Source of the DNA: Phoronis australis
Taxonomy: Eukaryota; Phoronida; Phoronidae
Direction: 5' to 3'
NCBI GenBank assembly: GCA_002633005.1
Contig: NMRA01000088.1
Location: 631,074-695,073 of the forward strand
Length of the DNA: 64,000 nucleotides
The notes under the pieces: generated by a model
The model's input: the letters and a program-made list of their open reading frames with translations, nothing else
The model's database searches: none
Told to the model about the DNA's origin: nothing
Shown here: positions 11,309 through 23,796 of the stretch, piece after piece
How positions within the stretch are numbered: the first letter of the stretch is position 1
Layout of the letters: the number at the start of each line of letters is the position of its first letter
Program-made: the position numbers and the translations under genes

Positions 11309-12088
11309 GGCCATATCCGTGTAAGCATAATTATATGGGATACAAATTGTTATTCCAGGAGTTCAGTCAATGATTACAGCAGATCATGTTTGTTTCAGTC
11401 TGGGTGTATGACCGAACACTGAACCCGCATGCATAAGAAATTACATCTGTACCTAGGTGCAAATTTGCATCCGATACACATTGGCATAGGATGGAAATCT
11501 CGATCACGTGATCGTGGCTTAAGCTGTGAATGAAATGCGTGTGACCTTACGGTGTGATACCGCCAGACTTGATTGTGCCTAGACGTTTTAAATGCGGTCC
11601 TGTTTGCGGATAGATAGACACCTTCCAGGGAAGGTGGGAGGTCGCGCATTCGCCGCGGATAAGTCTAAATTTCCTGTTAACAGATGGCGTGAAGAAAAGA
11701 CATTCTCAAAATATCTTCTCGGAGATGCACAATTTTCATCAAACCGAAAAAGGATAAGTTGCGTAGATGTATCCAAATGAATACGCACGTGAACACAAGA
11801 AATTGGGGAAACATCGAAAGCACTACTGAAAAACGCGTCATGTCGTTTTTTAATCCCGTGAAGTAGACTAGAGGCTCTAAACTGTACGTGGATGAGGGCG
11901 CTCACACATGGTTTGCGCTAAGAAGTATGGACACCTATCCATATTTATTAAAAAGTGAACACCAATGGCCAGATTTCAATTGACCTCTTCCAAATTTGTA
12001 GACATTATGCTACGTACGCATGCCAGAGTATGGGGGAAACTCAGTCTTGAACATTTGCAAAGCGATTCGAGCACCTTTCCAGGTCACC

Positions 12089-12329
12089 CATGCGCGCACC
12101 CAGCCTCCAATATGGGGGGCTCGAATTCCTAATGTCGTGGACTTTAGGTAACAAAATAACCGACGGATTAAAAAACTAAAAATAAATAAGAAAAACGGGC
12201 GCACCACTGTGAATTGCGCGTTTCCGCTTATTTAGTGGACTTTTGTCTCATTTTCTCTATTCTTGTATCTCACAGGCGGACCTTTTTGCCCACCTCGCCA
12301 CCGAGCCCCCCCCCCCGGGTGCGCGCATG
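12089..12329. mobile_element. MITE with TIR CATGCGCGCACCCAG, copy 2
   Basis: Starts CATGCGCGCACCCAG and ends GGGTGCGCGCATG. Interior blocks CCAATATGGGGGGCTCGAA and TTTAGTGGACTTTTGTC are the reverse complement of blocks in copy 1, so copies 1 and 2 are inserted in opposite orientation. Confidence 0.8.
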
Positions 12330-12559
12330 CTACCGCATGTTAGCGACATCAGCCAGCTAAGTCTGTCCACTCATTACGATGACAAACTTCCTCTCATCCG
12401 TCGATCATTATCACGCTGATGAGCCCTCTGTTCCGACACAAAAGCCTTGGGCATCAAACGGTTAAACAAAAGCAACACATAGCGTTGAAATGGGCCGCGA
12501 CTGCACCACAAATGGTAAGTTTCTAGGGCTGTGTTAGTTAGTATCATAGAAATGGTGCT

Positions 12560-13860
12560 GTAGAATACGTCCAGCCTGTCTAAATACGGGAAGGCGTCGT
12601 TATCTCCCTAATAGAAAAATATTTTTATAAATTTCATGAAAATCTGGTGAAGAAGTGAAAAGATACAGAGGCAAAGCAAAAAATGCGCATCCCACTAAGA
12701 GGCAAAGCGGTAATCAGATCCTCCGATCTGTTGTCAAGTTAATAGGAATAAACTTGCCAAATTTCACAAAAATCCTGTTGGGGACTTAGTCGATACTGTC
12801 GCAGGTGCAAAGAATGCCACTAAGGGGCACCGCAGGAGTTAAGATTCTTTCAAAAATCAACGTCAATATGAACACAACGGCGAACTTTTATGATGATTTG
12901 AGCAATTTGGCAAATACTAGAAAAAAAAATCGCCACTAGGTGGTGCAGAGTATGTCACTGAAACCCATCCCGAAAAGAAAAGGCGCTGTCGTCTTCATAA
13001 TAGAAACCTGTTCGGTAAAATTCATGAAAAACTGCCTATGGAGGAACTAAAATTACCACAAGGGGGCATAGCGGTAGTCAGATCCGTCGAAAAGTCGTGG
13101 TCTTGCAGCCTTTGTCATATTCACAAGAAAACGCTTGCCACATTTCACAAAGAACCTCCAAACCTCCAAAGGATTAAGGAGATACAGCCAAAGAAAAAAT
13201 TGCTATTAAGGAACGCCACAGCTGTTCTATACCTACAAAAATGAACGTCAGTCGTGATATTTTCCAATCAAGAACACGTCTGCCAGTTTTCATAATAATC
13301 CTTTTAGCGGTTTAGTAGATAGAGAGGTGCGTGCCAGAAAATAAGATTCCAAGACAACAAACGGCCACTAGATGGCGCAAACTAGGTGGAATCCGTCTAA
13401 AAACAGATTGGCATTGTCTTTTTAAGAGAAGTCAATTTGCCAAATTTTATGAACTCAGAGAATACAGAGGCAAAACAAAAATATATATATTTTGCCACTA
13501 GAAACTCGTTATCATCAGTCGTCAGCTCCCAAGCTACAAATTCAATGTGCTAAATTTCACAAAGCTCCTATAAGGGTTAAGGTGATACGGCCGCGGACGC
13601 AAAAAAAATCGCCACTTGGTGACGCCACAGTAGTTGGATCCGTCCAACAATCAACGTCAGCTGTAGTGTTCTTAACAGAAACACATCTGCACACAATTTC
13701 GTAACTGTTCTTTGAGCGGTCTTGCGGACACCCGAAAACGTACTCGAAAATAACAAAATTGTCCAAAAGGTGGCGCAAAAGACGTAAATGGAATGGCATT
13801 GTCTTCTTCAGGCAAAATGGTGAATGTTGGCCCCTTTTGTCCACTGACGTCACACGCATG
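12560..13860 (+). repeat. Tandem array of about nine units with CTCF-like cores
   Basis: Units of roughly 120-160 bp. Cores read CCACTAAGAGGC (near 12692), GCCACTAAGGGGCACCG (12815-12831), GCCACTAGGTGGTGCAG (12932-12948), CCACAAGGGGGCATA (13056-13070), GCCACTAGATGGCGCAA (13364-13380), a truncated GCCACTAGAAACTCG (near 13494), GCCACTTGGTGACGCC (near 13610) and CCAAAAGGTGGCGCAA (near 13763). Flanks repeat GATACAGAGGCAAA and GCCAAATTTCACAAA. The core pattern CCACTAG(A/G)(G/T)GGCGC is the CTCF consensus in bilaterian animals (family knowledge). Binding here is not shown. Confidence 0.7.
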
Positions 13861-14599
13861 CTGGCGCCCTCAGTGGAGGCCATGAGAACTCGTACTGATT
13901 TAGCCTATCAGTACGGACCAAGTAGCATCAGACGAGTCACCGATAGATTTGGATATTTTTATGTATCGTGACTTTCGTCAATCCTCAAAATCTAAGAATT
14001 AAGAATGTTTTTGTGATATGTTACAAAGTGAATTCTGAGGTTGTGGCATGATAAATAATTTTGCTCAGTTGAGTGTCTGAGCTGAGTCCTGCGTCCGCGG
14101 GTAGGCCTACTGCGAATGGCCACGATACTTAAGTATGCAGAGGTTCTGTAAAACTTCCGTTTGAGCTTCTCATGATTTACGGCGGTGATAAGACGTCTGC
14201 TGCCAGTGAGTTGAATGCGGCAGAGCATTCGGTTATTCTGTTTTTCATATTAAAATATTGAAAGTTATGTCGACCAAAATGGTATTATTTTGTTAATTAT
14301 AAGTCGACTCGCATTTGCCAAAGGTTTGCCTAAAAATCTGTAAATAATTACATTCAAGAACAGCACTGTCCGTGGCCTGGCATACAAGCAAATGTATCGG
14401 TATAGAGTATCTTTGCTTGATACAAATGATGTCAGTCACCACCCTGAGTCGATTTACCAGTCGTGTAAACAAACTGCAGATTCTACAAGGGCAGGCTACC
14501 AGTGCGAAGTCTCCTAACCTCCCTTGGGGGACGCCAGCATGCGTGTGACATCAGTGGACAAAAGGGGTTTTGGCCAACATTCACCATTCTGCCTTCTCT

Positions 14600-14800
14600 T
14601 CAGAGACTTATTTGCCAAATTTCATGAACATACATCAAGGATATCGAAAGGTACAGAGGCAAACGTAAAAAAATAAAATTGCCACTAGGTAGCACAGCGA
14701 TAGTCGGATCGGTCCGAAACCCGCCACCGTTTGTCGCCAGCTTAATACACGTGCCAAATTTCACAAAGATACAGAAGCGGACGTAAAACGCAGGACACCC
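14600..14800 (+). repeat. Dispersed repeat with CTCF-like core, block 4
   Basis: One full unit: TTGCCAAATTTCATGAACAT, GGTACAGAGGCAAACGTAAA, the core GCCACTAGGTAGCACAG (14681-14697), CGGATCGGTCCGAAAC, then TGCCAAATTTCACAAAGAT. It gives the clearest single-unit consensus. Confidence 0.7.
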
Positions 14801-14939
14801 AAATGGCAATATCCACGCGCATATGTATGTTCGGGTAAAACGTACCATTAACCGAATATGCACCGTAGGTCTTCTTGTGCTACAAAACAATTTCAGATCG
14901 TCAAGCTCTGTAAAAAATCGTCTTAGCCTAAGCAATAAC

Positions 14940-15860
14940 TTAAATAGTATCAGATAAATTTTACAAATGGCAGTAATGTATACGAGTGTAAGAAATGCCG
15001 AAAAATTCGGGAGATCAAAAAATCCGCAAATTTTGTGTCAACGTGATAATTCCGCAAAAAGACTCACACACAGGGACCTATCCTAATAGATTGGATGGTT
15101 CGTTTTTGTAAAGCAAGTGAACCGTGTAAATCAGATGGGACAGTAAGATTGTACACAGGATCTCACAAATGATTGGACAGGAATGCGGTTATTCATTGAG
15201 ACGAAGCAATACACAGCCTTAGGAAATGAAAAGTGGAGCTCAACATTATTGTAAAGCATGACTCTATTACAGCTACTTTTCAATAATGGGCGTTGAGGAC
15301 AGCGTATGAATGGCGTGCAGAGTGAGGCAATTTGTCACAGAGTTGTAGGTAGCAATAAAGCTAACGTTTGGTTAAAACGGGAATTGTTTACCCAAATCAA
15401 AGCGCTGTTCATTTTACATCAAAGAGATGAAAGACATAACACATTTGTTGTGCGATTTTTTAGATTTTAAAGAGTTCTGGAAAAGGACTTTCGAATAACT
15501 TAGTAAGCTAGAGTAGCAGGAAAACGAGAAGTGGGTTTATTTACGATAAACTTCGGTGTGAACGGTAAGCTTTTAGTGACAGAGACGTCCACCAAGAATT
15601 GACACACCCACCTAGAATTAACATCGCTAAATATGTAGTTTCTCCCGGGTGTTCCTTTATAAATCTTACTACATATCTGTGCGCAAGTGCATTTACAAGA
15701 TCGATGATGTCCTTATTCGGGATCTGTTTGAAGACGGAAATCGTTCCTGAGCACGGTGTGAAAAGGCTTTATACGTGTTTGTTTCGTGAACGTTACGTAG
15801 GAACTTATTGATATGTAGCCTAAAATCTATAAAACTAAAGAATCTAACTCAGCAAAATTA
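14940..15860. other. Gene-free stretch
   Basis: No exon of a recognised family, no tandem or inverted repeat noticed. The plus-strand open frame at 15599-15811 has no recognisable motif. Confidence 0.4.
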
Positions 15861-15869
15861 TATATTTTC

Positions 15870-16400
15870 TGAAGGTAGAAATTCTGTAGAATTCTATTTT
15901 TGACTTAACAGTATACCAATGTGCCATAAGGTCAAGAGACCATGTTTTTTGTTAGAAACTAGCAAAAAAGAAAAGTACATTTATAGTAAAACAACAGGGT
16001 CACAGCATGAATAAATTTTGTATGATATAAATGTTCTCAAGATAGACTCTCAAAAACGCTGCTCCAGTTTTTCTCGAAGTTGTCATTTCATTTTCGTTTT
16101 TTGCAACCTTAAAGTTTTTCAAATTCATGAAAGGCCTATTCATTGATACATGTAGGCCCTCATGTACGAATGGAACACTTTAAAAATAATTCCTTAGTGC
16201 GTTTTAAAGAACTCTGCATAAAGCAAAGCAACTTAAAGTTTCAGGCGAAAACGACCAGCAATTTCTGATATATTATTTTCCGAATTTGGCCAAAATTGGA
16301 CACTTTTCTAGGTCTCTACATAACCTCAAGTCACCTAATTTGTATAGTGTGTCTTAGATAGCGTATACTAAACAGGATAATGTCGTCGTGAAACAGTGTG
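15870..16400 (+). repeat. Dispersed repeat family (also 17140-17530 and 38010-38420), copy 1
   Basis: Shared blocks in the same order: TTCTGAAGGTAGAAA, an A-rich stretch with ATAGTAAAACAACA, GTTGTCATTTCATTTTCG, GCAACCTTAAAGTTTTTC and CATTGATA.ATGTAGGCCC. Confidence 0.6.
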
Positions 16401-17139
16401 ATCGTGTGGTTACCGCTTGATGTTGTAGCGCATACAGTTATTGTACATCCGTCTATATACCGTATACGATTCGAAAGGTAAACAAGTTAGTCAATAGAAG
16501 GATCAGGGTGAGTTAAAACCAAGCTTCTGATTTAAGGAGCAGCAAATTATTTCATCAAAACATTTTAGTTGAGGTAAAAAATTTAACGCCTTGAATTATC
16601 AATGGCATGCCCCTGAACGCTCCAGTTCACCAGATACGCTTGAAAAATATTGGTTCGTTCATAAATTTAGGGACGATAAGCAGTATTTTCGTGGCCTCTA
16701 GCGGTACTGCCCGAGGTGTTCCGAACGGTAGGGCCTGTGACAGTCCCAGTAATCAATGATTCGAAAATGGGTGATTTGCAGGCGAATAAGGGGTTCTCAG
16801 GAAAAAAATGGCGACCGGGTGACGCAAAATTGGTGACGACGGGTAATGGCTGGATTCAATGGCGACCGCAGTACAGAGGGAATGAGACGTTATTTCAAGT
16901 CGTCTAATACGACGATCGAGAGAACGCCAATGTCTTGGGAATTGTTTCAGGTTTAAACGATAAAATGCGTTTTTCTTCCAGGGCAGTTTAGACCCTTTCA
17001 CAATGTCTCGAATGCAGAACGTAACTTCCATGTATTTGGTCGTTTACGATCAGTGGGATTTACACCACAGCAAGATACGCGTATTGGCTATTACCAGTTG
17101 GTGATTGAAACCTAGCACAACGGCTCTGCATACATTTAA

Positions 17140-17530
17140 AAGTAGAAATTTTCTGAAAGTAGAAAACCAGCTGAATTGGAGTTTGACGTTTTACACATCC
17201 GCCATTAATTGGGTCACGTGATCATGCTTTTTATTAAAATTCAGCGAAAACAAAGGTGTGTTCATGGCAAAACAATGTTCAAGAAGAAATCTCAAAAAGT
17301 TGTTACAGTTATCTGAAGTGTCATTTCATTTTCGAGTTATGCAACTTCTGATTTATCATGAAAACCATAAAATTTCTACTCATTGATAGTCCCTTATGCA
17401 AAAGTGGACCAGTCAAAATCACGAGAACAGTGCATAAACTCTGGTTCCTGCAAGTTTTAGATGAATGCGATGAACCGTTTCTGAAGTTAGCCAAACGTGA
17501 ACATTTTTCTAGGGTCCTACATGTAAATAA
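17140..17530 (+). repeat. Dispersed repeat family, copy 2
   Basis: Contains TTTCTGAAAGTAGAAA, GCCATTAATTGGGTCACGTGA, GGCAAAACAATGTTCAAGAA, GTGTCATTTCATTTTCGAG and CATTGATAGTCCCTTATGC, matching copies at 15870 and 38010. Confidence 0.65.
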
Positions 17531-18354
17531 CCGTAAGCCGAGATTGTTTGTTGAGACTTTTTATTTAGCAAATGTCTTACCTTGGCACCGATGAGAAATC
17601 CATCAGGTTCAAATCTGTTTTGAGACTCCATGAACGCTGCTACGTAAATTAGCCGAGCTTCCAAGCTGTATTGGTAAACACGTTCACCTGTCGCCCTTGC
17701 GCCTTGGGTTTGATTTGGGTTCCAGTCGATTTTCAACTCTGTTTAGATTTTAAGTCTGGTGTACTAAGTTCAAGGAGCACAGACAAGTTTCCGTATAAAG
17801 TATAAACTTGAAATATGCAACGGCTTCCGACAGTGGGTCTGAAAGAAGTAAAAAATCACCCTTCCAGTCGTACATAATTTAGTAACTTAATAGAAATGGG
17901 ATGAATAGTATGAAAATCATGCGGGTCTAAACGAGAACGACTGAAAGCATGGTATGCAGTTTAATCTATTCAGCAGATCGACGGAAATATCTCACACGAG
18001 GGCGAAGTGCAGATAATTCTTCACTAGACTTCTCTTTTCTGTAACGCCAATAATTCATAATTTTCAATATCGAGTAATCAGGGCTTTCTGTACGTACGAT
18101 CAGGGGGCGGGAGTACCCGACAACATTTTAAATGAGGGTGCAGTTGGAAAACTATCAGTTATAGCCACTAAGGGATAAGAGGTCTAAAAATGAACCCTTT
18201 TTTCGTAGCGAATTTCGTCATAAAACTACCATGACTTAAGCAGTGGAGCAACAATATTGTAAGTACTGACGACAATAAAAGAACACAAACAACGATACGG
18301 TGCTGGTGAAAATACTGGCAATATGTCGTTATATAGCAGGGCACCGAGAACAGT

Positions 18355-18685
18355 TCATAGGTGGCGCACCACTTATTTCAGCTCTGCGCACCGTTGGGCG
18401 GCGCACCGTTGGGCGGAGCACCGTTGGGCGGCGCACCGTTGGGCGGCGCACCGTTGGGCGGCGCACCGTTGGGCGGCGCACCGTTGGGCGGCGCACCGTT
18501 GGGCGACGCACCGTTGGGCGGCGCACCGTTGGGCGGCGCACCGTTGGGCGGCGCACCGTTGGGCGGCGCACCGTTGGGCGGCGCACCGTTGGGCGGCTCA
18601 CCGTTGGGCGGCGCACCGTTGGGCGGCGCACGTACCGTTGGGCTGGGGGCTTTATTTCAGTGCTACACCGCCCATGCAGTTGTAA
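18355..18685. repeat. Host repeat of the minisatellite, related to 54700-54865
   Basis: Flanks GGCGCACCACTTATTTCAG and TGGGCTGGGGGCTTTATTTCAGTGCT recur as CCCACTTATTTCAGTGCTGC and GTGGGCTGGGGGGCTATAG at 54.7-54.86 kb. The 15-bp unit appears to derive from one piece of this longer repeat. Confidence 0.6.
18386..18645. repeat. 15-bp GC-rich minisatellite CCGTTGGGCGGCGCA
   Basis: Sixteen copies in exact 15-bp register from 18391 to 18630, plus a partial one at 18635. Only single-base variants occur (AGCA, GACG and CTCA in place of CGCA, GGCG, CGCA). As 15 is a multiple of 3, all frames stay open and give 5-residue repeats such as RTVGR, RPTVR and GGAPL. These frames start and stop in unrelated sequence and are not treated as genes. 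Confidence 0.97.
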
Positions 18686-19547
18686 TGATATTGATAATGC
18701 AGTGACGTAAATATTAGCCGTGGAGCAATAAACTATAGCAAAAACGCATCGGTAGTTAGTGACCTCGGCTTTGCACAAGGTCAGGACGTAGGCATGTACC
18801 ACTAATAATCCCATAGCTTACTCACCTGTCCATATGCTTTCAAAAGTATGAAGATTGCGTATGGCGTTGTATCACTACGTAAAACACACTTCTGTCAAAC
18901 TTCTGTGATGTGACACCTCGTTGAACAAACTGGCGTCGTGTTCACCGACGACACATGAACTCAGCACTGAACAATTGACTGCACTTGTGGAAATTTCCAC
19001 GCTGATGAGTCCACCGACTAACAAATGGCTTTTAATTTCGCCTCCGTGTTATTATTTGTGAATCCCGTAGACGGTACACCGCCATGCTTACATAAGTATA
19101 AGCTTAAAATTTGAATGATAACACAAATTCACAGGTCTAGGTCATCAAGTTTATTTTATCCACTGCCACTGGAGTAGCCACTAATGTGTTGAAAAGCGTT
19201 ATTGAGTTACAACTCCTTCAGACCTCGCACACAACGACGTTCAATAGTCAAACCCGTAGGAAACTTTAGTGAGTGAAAACACGACTACACTTTCTGTTGG
19301 AGAAGCTTTGTATACACTCATCCTCAGAAAGAAAGCGTACAACAAGCTGTCCAACGGACAGTACAGCCGTGTCAGCAATCGAGTTTATAGTAAGAAGGGC
19401 TGTTACGTAATTATCTCCGTGGGGAAAGTAAACATTTGGGACAAAGACTATAAAATCTTTGACTGGGAGTCACAATCTAGTTTGACTTCGCCGATCTCTT
19501 GCCCCGTACAGTAATCGTCTCACAGCAAGACTGAGACTGATCCCAGT

Positions 19548-19702
19548 GGCGGATTTAAGGGGGGCCAAGGGGGCCATAGCCCCCCTAAAATTCCCCATCT
19601 TCCATTTGGCAGTACAGGGGTGAGAATGTCTGACGGCCAAAATCCTGTTTAATACTCTGCTCTGCCCTCCCTCCAAATCAAAATCCTGGATCCGCCCCAG
19701 GG
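19548..19702. mobile_element. Short inverted-repeat element CAGTGGCGGATTTA...GGATCCGCC
   Basis: Left end CAGTGGCGGATTTAAGGGGG, right end AAATCCTGGATCCGCCCCAG. The ends are partly complementary. The interior has GGGGGCCATAGCCCCCC and TCTGCTCTGCCCTCCCTCC. A relative lies at 40013-40113 with the same ends and poly-C tracts. Confidence 0.65.
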
Positions 19703-20089
19703 TCCCTGCACTCGAGATGTGGGATGGTGCCAGTGTTTTCTCTAGAATCAGTTTTTCGTATCAAGGCATCAAGACAAAATGCACATGTCGTTTGTTCACG
19801 AGCAGCCTGCTGTGCGTTGCTTGTCTTGTCTCCTGTTGATTTGTTCGTCGTGAATGTGGGTAAGCTGCGTGACTCATTCACACACAGGTATGACCATGAA
19901 CGCAGTCCTCAAATCTTTGTGATGCAGGTAACCATGTTTATGCATATTAACTAGTATTTGGAATACTGGTGCTTTTTATTTTTCATTTTATTTCTATAAT
20001 CGTTTTAGATTGTATCTGGAATGTAGCTGGAATGTATATATTTTTGCCATGTACTTGCATACTGGGGAACTGCACGGTTATTTCATTCT

Positions 20090-23085
20090 ACATCCACCCC
20101 CACCATGAGTAATTATAGGACAGGTGACCACGTGTTAAATACTGATGATATTCTCGTCAATCACGGAGTTGCCTCCGCTAATAGCCTGCATAATTTATTC
20201 TATACTAGTGATGAACATGAATTTTTTGCAAACAAAAATTCCCTGTAGTATGATATTGACTGCTTAGAACTATTCCTTAGCAATGACAGGACCGATTTCT
20301 GTTTGCTCAGTGCAAATATTCAGTCTTTGCGTTCTAAATTGGATCAGCTTCAGGCTATTTTGCGAAATTTAAAAAACAAACATTTGCTGTTTGACTGCAT
20401 CTGCTTACAAAAACATGACTGAATTCTGATGACAGTTACAGTTTCTATTGTTTAGAACGTTACAATATGATAAAAAGACTTAGAAACTGACTGTTCCAGA
20501 CATGGGGGCTTGGTTAATTACGTCAGAGATACGATTAATATAACCAGTGTTGAAATAATTAATAGTAAAAAGACACATGGAGGTAATTAAAGTGAAATTA
20601 AGCACTGGTAAACATCCTACCATATTTAACATATACAGACCCCCGTCGAATGCTGAGAGATACTTTGATGCCTTCATGTTTGACATTATTCCAACAATAT
20701 CAAAGTTCATTGCTAAAGGATGATAGCTGGTGACATCAATGTCGCTTTACTACAAACTTTCAATTTGGTAATCTTTTGAACATATGTTAAACCCGTCTCT
20801 TCATCCTAAGATAACCTTTCCTACTCGTCTCACCAACAAGATGTGTACTCTTATTGATCAAATTTATACAAAATTCTCCGAGGCTCTCCAACCAAGAACA
20901 TGACTGACGCTGCTATACTGTTTTAAAGTTGTCTCTCAATATTAATACAAAAGTAAACCTCATCAACCTATATTTATTCAGATAAAGTCACAGTCGAAAA
21001 AATCTCATGCCAACTTTAAAACTAATTTGGCTTCAATTGACTTTGGATCAGCCTTAGATAACGATTTGTCTCAAAATCCTAACACCAATTATAGTCACTT
21101 TTAAGAGACTATAATTAGTCACTTTTAAGTGACTATAATTGGTCTTAAAAGAACAACTATTTTAGATTTGGTAAATAAACAGTTTCACTCCAAAACGTTT
21201 CAACAAGCATAAACACAAAGTCAACGACTGGATTACATTGGGCATATTAAAATCAATAAAAGTGCGAAACACAACCTGTAAAGAATGAAAACGACATCTC
21301 CTGATTCTAGTTTTTCTCATTTACTCATTAAAACTGCGAAATTATGACAGTAAACTTAAATCTGCAATAAAAGAAGCCAAACGTATGTGCTATGAAAAAT
21401 AGTTCAAGTAGCACAAAAAATGACGTACGCCAAACTTTGCAAGTCATCAAAAACGAAACTTCTAATTCATCCTTCAGCACTGTTCTTCTTCAGTTTACTA
21501 CCTCTACTGATAAACACAAAATAGCTGATCAGTTGAACAACTAATTTATTAACGTTGGCTTCCCAAATACCGATATGCAATGAACGTTTCGAAAATTATC
21601 TTGACGGTTCCTTTAAGGTTAAAACCGTTGACGACGGCGAAGTACTAAAGGTAATGAAAAATCTAAAATCAAAATCCACAACAGACTGTGATGGCCTATC
21701 ATGTTCATTTATAAAAAATACTCGAACTTATAAAGCAAACCAATTTCTATGATTATAAAGCAATCCCTACGCACAGGTAATTTGAAGGTAGCTAAGGTAA
21801 TCCCTATTTATAAAGGTAATGACACCGACAGTAACTCTCTTGTAAAGTACACACCAATATCTATTCTACCTAAAATTTTCAACTTTTTGAAAAACTGTTC
21901 ATGGTCAAGTCTATTCTTATTTTTCTCATAACAATCTTCTATATAAGTCCCAGTATGGTTTTACACCCAACCACTCCACTGAACTTGCGGCTACTGAATT
22001 AGTCCACTCTCTTTACAAAAACTTAGACAAAGATTTGAACCCAATCTTCGTATTTATATATCTCTCTAAAGCCTTTGATACCATAGATCACGATATCCTC
22101 CTAAAAATTTAAACATTACGGGTTTTCTAATAACGAATTTTATTGGTTTCACAGCTACCTTGAAAATGGAAAGCAGTTCGTCTGTCTTGATACTGTCACT
22201 TCGTCCCAACTTGACGTTTCTTAAGGTGTACCACAGGGATCTATTTTATGACCTCTCCTATTTCTAATCTATGTAAATGACATCACTTTCACCAGCAAGG
22301 CACACTTCATTATGCACGCAGACGACACATTCCTGTTACTTCATTTCCATGTTAACAAAATCATAGCCTCAACGATCAAACCATCAGAATAAACAATACC
22401 CTACAAGATGTTTTGATTGGCTAAATACCAATAAATTATCGCTGAACACAAGTAGAACTAATTTTATGCTATTTCGATTTCCACAAAAAATCAGCGAAGC
22501 TGAAATCCCTCCAATCAAAATCAACAATGAATTATTAACAGAGTTGAAAATTTCAAATTTTTAGGTACATGTAGTTTTGTAGACAGTCATCTCTCCTGGA
22601 ACAAGCATATTCGGGTAATTTCTAACAAAATTGCCAAAACTGTGGGCGTTCTCTCCACACTGAAACACTGTTTTCCCAATCACACAATCCTGATGATATA
22701 CAATGCTCTTATACTATCACATCTATATTTTGGTATAACACTATGGGGGTTCAATAATTGTACGAGATTGAAACTTCTTCAGAAAAATGCTTTGAGAAAT
22801 GTTACCAAGTCTTCGTTTATTTTTTTCACACGTGTGCAGAACCAATTTGCAGGGTAATCAAAACACTTTTCCTTGACTAAATATTTACCCAAGCTTGCCT
22901 AAAATCCTCTTACAAATTCAAACATAATCAATTGCCTATATAATGATGACAATGTTTCCAATTCCATCAGTCACCAAGAGATCTTCTTAGAATATGCAGT
23001 CAACAACCCTTCCTTAAACTGCCCACCTACAACAGAAAAAGTTGTGAACATTCATTAATGTTCAAAATACCGAATCTAATAAATA
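20090..23085 (+). pseudogene. Decayed non-LTR retrotransposon (Jockey/CR1 type), endonuclease and reverse transcriptase
   Basis: A mobile element relic read on the plus strand across many stops and frameshifts. Endonuclease traces: LSANIQSLRSKLDQLQ (from 20305), GDINVALL (20729), then PTRLTNKMCTLIDQIYTKFS near 20820, the usual C-terminal endonuclease pattern. Reverse transcriptase traces in order: TDCDGLSCSFIKN (near 21680), VAKVIPIYKGND and YTPISILPKIFNFLK (21790-21890), SQYGFTPNHSTELAATELV (near 21950), FIYLSKAFDTIDHDILLK (near 22060), GVPQGSIL (near 22225) and HADDT at the catalytic site (22315-22329), where Y is usual in place of H. The relic is about 3 kb, shorter than a full element, and ends against a hairpin repeat at 23088. 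It cannot be active. Confidence 0.9.
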
Positions 23086-23087
23086 TA

Positions 23088-23251
23088 GATTATTACATGG
23101 CGAAGTCGTTATCTTGATCCCCCGTTATCTAGAGCCCGAGTGGATTTTGGAGAATTATTGCTCGAGGGGCGTTAGACCCGAGGGTGATAATTCTCCAAAA
23201 TCCACAAGGGCTCTAGATAAGGGGGATAACGGCTGAGAACATGTAATAATC
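23088..23251. repeat. Long hairpin repeat, copy 1
   Basis: Outer ends GATTATTACATGG and CATGTAATAATC pair, followed by near-complementary arms (CCCCCGTTATCTAGAGCCC with GGGCTCTAGATAAGGGGG; TGGATTTTGGAGAATTAT with ATAATTCTCCAAAATCCA). The loop lies around GAGGGGCGTTAGACC. The whole unit can fold into a stem of about 75 bp. Confidence 0.9.
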
Positions 23252-23796
23252 TATTCATACCACATACTAAACGAGAAACATTGCAATGAATCGATTTATC
23301 TTTTCTGACTCCACGGCTTTGTAACTACTTCCTATGTCAGAGGCACGGGGTCGGAGGTCGTGACCTTTTAAGAAAAGCCGGGCTATTTTTGTCAAATAAT
23401 GCTTTTACTCAAAACCAATTGAAAACTTAAATATAATAGAAATAAATTGAATTGATAAATTAAGGTTTACCAACTATTATAACTTAAAACACGTTTTTTT
23501 CACGCTAAGATTCGACCGGGTTATTATCGTCTGCTAAAGTAGGTTACCACTGGTAACTGAATATAATTCTCAAGTCAAAGATCCTGACGACACGATACCC
23601 GCATTCAAACTGTAGATCGATGATTTACAAGTAAGAGGACATGAGAGAAATTTTTCACTGAATTAAGATATCATTTTTATTGAAATTATGTGTCTTATTT
23701 TTCGTAGCGTATAAGTACAGTACAATGCGGTTTGTTGAACATACGATTATTGCGCGTGCTCATTTAAGTATTCTATTTTTACTCTTGATGACGTCA

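Noticed and set aside
18300-18814. Long overlapping open frames on both strands (up to 161 codons)
   Set aside because: They exist only because a 15-bp repeat without stops fills the region. Ends fall in unrelated sequence and there is no splice or domain support.
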